From assembly GCA_011033025.1 (NCBI GenBank), contig WFMF01000006.1:434001-498000 (forward strand): a stretch of 64,000 bases of DNA, given 5' to 3'. Source of the stretch: Beroe forskalii. Its lineage: Eukaryota; Ctenophora; Nuda; Beroida; Beroidae. Below the pieces are notes generated by a model. It saw only the letters and a list, made by a program, of their open reading frames with translations, was not told where the DNA came from and did not search any database. A program made the position numbers and the translations under genes. Below, piece after piece: positions 58,243-64,000 of the stretch (positions are counted from its first letter, which is position 1; each line of letters begins with the position of its first letter).

Positions 58243-60608
58243 CGGTCCCTTATTTTCAAGGATATGTCCTTCTATGACACCCACAAAGTCGGCGAGCTTA
58301 TCAACAGGTAATTTGTGTGTTGTATACTTTGTGTATTAGTTATCCGGCGGGCATATGACGTCACTTAGTACTGCTGCACTAGAAAAGATGCATAGCCCGG
58401 CGGATTACTAATACCCGAAGTATAGTTACTCCTGAATCACTCACTCTCTCACTCATTCGCGAGTTATGGGAACACCTGAAATTTCTACATTATTTCCCTC
58501 CCTAAACGCCTTTTTGTTTTACAGAAAGGCACTGAGTGTCACTCCTCTTCCTCATCCATGTTGACACTTGCTCTTTGTCACTCCTGCTCCTCCTCACCCA
58601 CTCCCCCTCCTCACCCACCCAATACCCAGCCACTCACTCCCCCTCCTCACCCACCCAATACCCAGCCACTCACTCCCCCTCCTCACCCACCCAATACCCA
58701 GCCACTCACTCCCCTCCTCACCCACCCAATACCCAGCCACTCCTCCCCTCCTCACCCACCCAATACCCAGCCACTCACTCCCCCTCCTCACCCACCCAAT
58801 ACCCAGCCACTCACTCCCCCTCATCACCCACTCAATACCCAGCCACTCACTCCCCCTCCGCACCCGCTCTCTCCTCTTCCTCAACCACTCACTCACCCAC
58901 TCCACACCAACTCACTCACTCACTCCTTCTCAACCACTCACTCACCCGTCACCCACTCACTCACACCTTCTCAACCTCTCACTCCTTACTTACCCCTCCT
59001 CTCACTCACTGCTCCTCCTCCTCACCCACTAACTCCTCCTCACCCAGGTTGACTGGGGACGTTCAGGAAGTGAAGAGCAGCTTTAAGCAGATCGTATCGC
59101 TCGGTATCCGTAACAGTGTCCAGTTCACAGGATGCTGTATCTCCCTGTACAGCATATCGCCCATGATGACTGGGGTTCTCTTCGGTTCTGCTGTCCTCCT
59201 CACAGCTCTAGGCAGTGCCATGGGAAGCCTCCTCAGATCTGCTTCCAGACATGCTCAGGATCAGGTATGTGATTGTCACAAGGATGAACATTCACCCAAT
59301 TAGGGTTGATATCATATATTCAAAATGATTCTATCTACACTAAATCATATAATCATATTTACATTTGAGACGGTACCTGTAAACCTGAAAATTTCGAAGT
59401 AACTGGTCGGTGCGAAAACCGTTACAGTGGAGGGGTTTCTTGGGAGTGGCGAAGTAATTACTCAATTACTCAACTACAAAGCCATGATACACCACATTGA
59501 ATAACAAATAAGTGGGTTAGCCTGGATGTAACTCCACAACTGTTACTCATGTGCCATGAGGGAATTAATGGTACCTAGTACGCTGATTTGTCCATTGGAG
59601 CATTCACAAGTCCAGTATCAAGAAATCAAGCAGAACGAATAAAAATGACCATTCCATAGTAGTTTAAGAGTTAGATGAGGAGGAGAGGAGGCGGCTGTTT
59701 TTAGTGCACTGGGCGCTGCCCTGTTACTTGTTCATCGAAAGTTGCTATCGTCTCCTCCGGTGCGTAGGAACTGCCGAGTACTTTCATGTTCTCAATTAGC
59801 CATCAGAACGTTAATCAGAACCTCGCAATGTTGCTGCTAAGCGCCTAATTAATCTGTTGATATAAAAAGCAGAAGTATGACGCCATGATATGACCTCTCC
59901 ATTTACCAGAGTACCATCTCAAGTGATGAGTAAAGTGTAAGAAATGCTTTGATGATGATTGCCCTGTAGCCTGGAGTGACTTAATCATACCTATACCGTG
60001 TGGGTAGAATGCGCCAGCTGCTGGCGATACACTCTTCTTTTAATTTAAATGGTTTACTATAATAATTAAAATTTACATTTCTACAATACCAAAAGTACTT
60101 AATGGAATTTTGATGAAATGGTCATGTGGACTTCGGGGAATTTCATGCATTGCTAAATCTCAAAATCTTAACAATAGTTGGGAGTGACTTGGAAGTTTAC
60201 ATAGGATTCTTGCCCTTTAATCGCAACTTTTATTGAATTGCCCGCTAAAACTAAGGCATCTGCATGTATCAGGTTGATTGTTTCCGCGAATTTTCGCTGG
60301 CGAACGCTAGTATACAATATTATTTCTTAATTTCATGAAAAATTGGCCGAGGGAAGTATATGAAATCGGCAATTAAAAATTCCTATGTGACTCAGCTAGA
60401 TAATGAACCACACTTCGTATCCAGGTAGCTCACTCAACCAGTCTTGCGGAGGAGGTGTTGGGTAACCTGGTGACGGTCAAGAGCTTCGCTTCCGAGGAAA
60501 ACGAGGTGGCTAAGTACGAGGAATCGCTGGCAAACGCCGCGAGGGCTTACTCCTCCCTTGGTATCGGGATAGGAGTCTTCACAGCTCTCTCCTCCCTCGC
60601 AACCAATG
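56780..60608 (+). CDS. ABCB8: ABCB8 5' and central exons, right-arm copy (3' exons not in window)
   Basis: Exons: about 56780-56947 (start uncertain; ends DAMSLLR with a phase-2 donor), 57221-57416 (LREDITGLVV ... IPLALGQLTSALN), 58162-58307 (GTALYISVLAGVGERFASRI ... THKVGELINR), 59048-59264 (RLTGDVQEVKSSFKQIVSLG) and 60425-60608 (EEVLGNLVTVKSFASEENEV). Phases agree at every junction and there are no internal stops. The order and motifs follow the ABCB8 transmembrane domain. The mitochondrial targeting start was not identified. After 60608 no further exon is seen on this strand up to element D at 62095, so the ATP-binding half is either beyond the window or absent. Exons 1-2 and the first 81 nt of exon 58162 are single-copy (spacer); the rest is also present inverted on the left. 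Confidence 0.82.
57594..57665 (-). tRNA. tRNA-Asp (GTC)
   Basis: The reverse strand folds as a 72-nt cloverleaf with acceptor stem TCCTCGT / ACGGGGA, an A-box-like TAGTATAGTGG, anticodon loop CCTGTCACG with GTC at 57632-57630, and a T-arm/B-box GGGTTCGATTCCCAGAC. There is no encoded CCA and no intron. The sequence is near the animal tRNA-Asp consensus. It lies in the spacer of the ABCB8 inverted repeat, antisense in the intron between exons 57416 and 58162. Confidence 0.95.
58590..59045 (+). repeat. Pyrimidine minisatellite in front of an ABCB8 acceptor (right arm)
   Basis: A purine-poor tract of over 450 bp of CTCACCCA-type repeats ending in CTCACCCAG at the acceptor of exon 59048. It works as a huge polypyrimidine tract. 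An open frame that runs through it into the exon is not a real start. Confidence 0.88.
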
Positions 60609-61125
60609 GTAAGTGAGATGCAGAGTATTGGTATAGGAGTCTTCACAGCTCTTTCCTCCCTCGCAACCAATGGTAAGTGAGATGCAGAGTATTGGTATAG
60701 GAGTCTTCACAGCTCTCTCCTCCCTCGCAACCAATGGTAAGTGAGATGCAGAGTATTGGTATAGGAGTCTTCACAGCTCTCTCCTCCCTCGCAACCAATG
60801 GTAAGTGAGATGCAGGGTATTCGGATAGGAGTCTTCACAGCTCTCTCCTCCCTCCCAACCAATGGTAAGTGAGATGCAGGGTATTCGGATAGGAGTCTTC
60901 ACAGCTCTCTCCTCCCTCGCAACCAATGGTGAGTGAGATGCTGGGTATTCGGATAGGAGTCTTCACAGCTCTCTCCTCCCTCGCAACCAATGGTGAGTGA
61001 GATGCAGGGTATTGGTATAGGAGTCTTCACAGCTCTCTCCTCCCTCGCAACCAATGGTGAGTGAGATGCAGGGTATTCGGATAGGAGTCTTCACAGCTCT
61101 CTCCTCCCTCGCAACCAATGGTGAG
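60560..61125 (+). repeat. 64-bp repeat spanning an ABCB8 exon end and splice donor (9 copies)
   Basis: Copies start near 60601, 60665, 60729, 60793, 60857, 60921, 60985, 61049 and 61113. Each repeats the coding tail of exon 60425-60608 followed by GTAAGTGAG or GTGAGTGAG, so every unit has a plausible donor. 64 is not a multiple of 3. Confidence 0.9.
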
Positions 61126-62094
61126 TGAGGGTCCTTACGCAATATTTATGACGTCTCAAAATGAGAAAGTATCAATAGTTAGTAATTACAATAGTTAATT
61201 CTTGCTGCTTCGTTGCATTGGCGCAGAATGTGTTTCTGTAAAAGATAATTAACTATTCCCATTGCCTTATTGCTAACTGTCTAGCAGCTCGCTTCATTAA
61301 GTCAGTATGTTTACGCTCCGTGGTGTTTTCATATTCTCAGGCAGTAACATTCGCTGGCTAATAATTTGGAAAGTACGATTTCATGCTTTCATGGTACGAA
61401 CTGGCCAGGACATTCATCAACATTTTGAAGTTTGTTTTGAGCATATAGGTCTAAATTTGCTCATTTGAAGCCTCAAATCAAAATAGGGTTCAAAGATGAG
61501 GTCTTCGAACCAAAGTAGATAGAGCTTAGTTTCTGATTTCATTCGATTCGACTTCATGAGCTCATCGTTCTTGTGTATATGTTTGTCAAAATTGCGGAAC
61601 AAGTTATGGCCTCGCAAAACCTCCCGAAGTGAATTTTTATAATTTGACCATTTCAGAACTTTTCTCATGTCTTAAATTATACTATGATAAATTTAAGCAT
61701 TTTGTCTCGTTCTTGCTAAAATCTCCTCACCTCTTCATATACGTATATACAGGATGTCTCCAATTTAAATAGGTTTAGGAAACTTGCAGTATGATTTATA
61801 CCTCAATTGTGGTGGATTTGTTAGACTTCGAGTTTAAAAAAGTAAAGTCGGAATATTGCTTCAATACGGGGGGATTTTGTGCGTCAGATAGCCTTTCAGG
61901 AGAAAAGGGCTTACTTTGTATCCTAGTGGATACATTCAATTGGCATTAGTGGGTTTATTTTAGGGGAGGTTAAGGAGGCTCCTCTGTCTCAGACTAACCT
62001 TAGCTGCAGCAGCAGATTTTTAATAGCATAACTTTCCATGATAATACCCTTTCAAATGATATAATTATTCCCCAAATTCGGTACCTGCTAAAGA

Positions 62095-64000
62095 GGGGGG
62101 GGGGGGCCAACGCTCTTTTAGGCTCCGAGGATAGAAAAATTCTCAAAAGAGCCCTAGAAATTGGGGCCTAAAAGAGCCTAAAAGAGCCATTCGTGTGAAA
62201 TGATCAGAGTTTTCCCAGAATAATGTTTCTTCACAGATCAGGTACAGTGTTGTGAAATCTTAACTGATCATTAGTGTACTGTGTACTTGCCGTAAGTACA
62301 CACACACACACACAAACACTGTAGAATTGAAGGTGATGATATCAAATTAATCCAATTTCAATGAAAATGTTTAGACAAGCAACGATCCACAATGATTTTG
62401 TTTCATCCTTTGTGGCTTTGTTGCTTTTCCAAATTTCCAATTTCATGCCCAACAGTAATCTGGTAGTATCATTACCATTATTTCCTGGTAATCCCTTATT
62501 TGCCGGCATCTTATCCATAAAATGAAAAAAACTCTACTTTCTTACTTTATTTACGATGATTTTGCTGAATATCTTTGTTTGAATTTCATTTTCACACACA
62601 ATTTGCTGATATTTTACTATGTGCTGTTCATTGTTGAGGTCTTGGGTATATGCTCCAGTAATTTCGGTTGCCTATTGTATAATGTACAATGTTATTCGTG
62701 CAATTAATTTCATGTGTTCTTTTAAGTATAACCATATAATATATATATGGTCGCTATACAAGATGCTAGGTACCTATTATCCATTAGCAGAGGCAATATA
62801 GGGTCTGACCGACCCTATATTCTAGAATTGACCCAATCCATATGGTTGCAAAAAGGGCGTATGAGCCAATAGACGTTACAATTGATTCAGCCTTGAAAAT
62901 CTACCTACTAAGCACTATCTCGGATCAATTTTGAGAATTTACCTATCAAGCACTATCTAGTTCCCTTTCGGTCTTCGGACCTTGCCCACCTTTTTGGAGA
63001 GCGAATCTGAAAATTTACTCAAAATTCTGAAAATTTACCAAATAATAAGCACTATCTCGGATCACATTTTTAGTCGTTCGGGTCGTTCCCTCAAAAAATG
63101 GTCGCCAATTTTGAAAATCTACCTACTAAGCACTATCTCGGATCAATTTTGAAAATTTATCTATCAAGCACTATCTAGAATAAATTTTAAAATTTACCTA
63201 CTTAAAGGTCAAAAATGTACCTAAAGTCCTGAAAATTTACCTACAAATGTGAAAATTTACCTAATAAGCATTATCTCAGAGTCGTCCAAAAAAGGGTCGC
63301 CACATAAATTCCAAGAATATACCTACGAAATTTGCCCTCCATTCAACGGTATAATTTGCCCTCCAAAAAGGGGTAAAAACTAAAAAGTGCCCTCCCAAAG
63401 AATTTTCAAGGGTTGGCAGCTATGGGTATACTATAAACATAACAAAATAGTGTAATCAATTTTCTAATTCAAGGATTGACATAAGAGGCGGGAGATACTT
63501 AACTGTGGATCATCAGCGGTTAACCTACAGTTGTTAAGAGAAACGGAGGGGTTTCGGCCCATGTACCTCTCACAGCTTACAACTGCAAGGTTGGGCCACC
63601 CAGGACTCCAGTTCCTGAGCAACACAGTTTAGAGGAAAGCAAGAAAAAGAGAAAGAGTTCAATAGAGCCAGAGGTAAAAAGATCAATGAGTGTTAAAATC
63701 GTGTGATATATCTGAATATAAAGCTACTAAAACTAGAAGGTGAAGGTTAAAATGAAAAGGAGGTTGCAGGCATCTGCCTGTGCAGCCCCACATTTCAGTA
63801 AATTGCGCGAGGTCAGCAACAAGCTGCAAACATACATTTTTTGATACATTTTGAAGGGTTTAGCAGGGATCGCAGCTGGGATCAGTGATGTCCACGTACT
63901 CCATCTCCTCGTTCGCAGCTCCAGTCAGAGTAAGGAGTTGCTGTTTGGCGTTGTGTGACCCGTAACCGGTGTGCGAGGAAGTCTCAAGGGATACTTTGAA
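62095..64000 (-). mobile_element. Element D: inverted relative of element A, truncated by the window end
   Basis: Begins with G12 then CCAACGCTCTTTTAGG and follows the reverse complement of element A from 19725 back to about 17808, including the A-like subterminal hairpin, a CA microsatellite, the GGTAAATTTTCA-like repeats, and (63840-64000) the 3' end of the same LINE ORF2. Small indels separate the copies. It starts exactly where the right arm of the ABCB8 inverted repeat stops matching. The left arm has AAAGATAGA at the corresponding site, so the insertion target was probably AAGATA. Confidence 0.85.
63840..64000 (-). pseudogene. LINE ORF2 3' end in element D
   Basis: The reverse strand repeats the end of the LINE frame found at 17808-17930 ([13 protein letters not shown] text in a shifted frame) with small indels. 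It runs off the window edge, so the rest of the reverse transcriptase is expected beyond 64000. Confidence 0.75.

Larger units (their letters stand above)
58243..62094 (-). repeat. Right arm of the large inverted repeat
   Basis: Reverse-complement partner of 51251-56065, separated from it by a 2,177-bp spacer. It carries ABCB8 exons 59048-59264 and 60425-60608 in open frame and lacks the ORF1-only retroelement, so it preserves the empty insertion site near 60305-60315. Homology stops exactly at a G12 run that begins element D, so the original duplication may have extended further. Confidence 0.93.

Overview
The window comes from an animal nuclear genome. It has spliced genes with GT-AG introns, nested genes, a tRNA gene, LINE reverse-transcriptase remains, TIR elements and many minisatellites. 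The gene set (STT3B, ABCB8, rhodopsin-like GPCRs, a PAN/apple-like plus CCP-like membrane protein) fits an invertebrate metazoan, possibly a cnidarian or another early-branching lineage. I cannot name the species from sequence alone.

Layout. (1) 3.9-23.9 kb, minus strand: twelve exons of an STT3B oligosaccharyltransferase catalytic subunit. Both its N-terminal and C-terminal exons are not found. One intron holds an opposite-strand PAN/CCP-like membrane protein gene (6.1-7.4 kb), and a GPCR exon (2.3-3.1 kb, plus) lies beyond its last visible exon. STT3B introns also hold two TIR elements, here called A (14.6-19.7 kb) and B (23.0-23.7 kb). (2) 24-36.7 kb: a repeat-rich tract with a tandem repeat interrupted by TIR element C (25.4-29.3 kb, carrying a 2-kb minisatellite), LINE RT remnants, a broken SVOP-like transporter, a 1,595-bp tandem duplication of a LINE 3' end, and an ORF1-only retroelement. 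(3) 37-38 kb: a single-exon GPCR on the minus strand. (4) 42.9-60.6 kb: the mitochondrial ABC half-transporter ABCB8, rearranged. Its 3' exons are on the minus strand at 42.9-46.9 kb. Its central exons occur twice, in an inverted repeat (51.25-56.07 and 58.24-62.09 kb). Its 5' exons occur once, on the plus strand, in the 2.2-kb spacer. A third GPCR is nested at 49.4-50.4 kb and a tRNA-Asp lies in the spacer. (5) 62.1-64.0 kb: element D, an inverted relative of element A, running off the window.

Three observations stand out. First, elements A, B and C (and probably D) begin and end with a G6/C6 tract followed by hairpin-forming repeats, and A, B and C are flanked by perfect 6-bp target duplications ending in ATA (TACATA, TTTATA, AAGATA). 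They look like one mechanistic class of DNA transposon with very different interiors. Second, the ABCB8 inverted repeat breaks inside an exon in such a way that flipping the spacer would move the only 5' exons from one strand's gene to the other. Third, minisatellites repeatedly straddle splice sites, giving arrays of donors or acceptors with copy number differing between the two repeat arms. Several single-base frameshifts in homopolymer-like contexts mean that assembly error must be kept in mind throughout.
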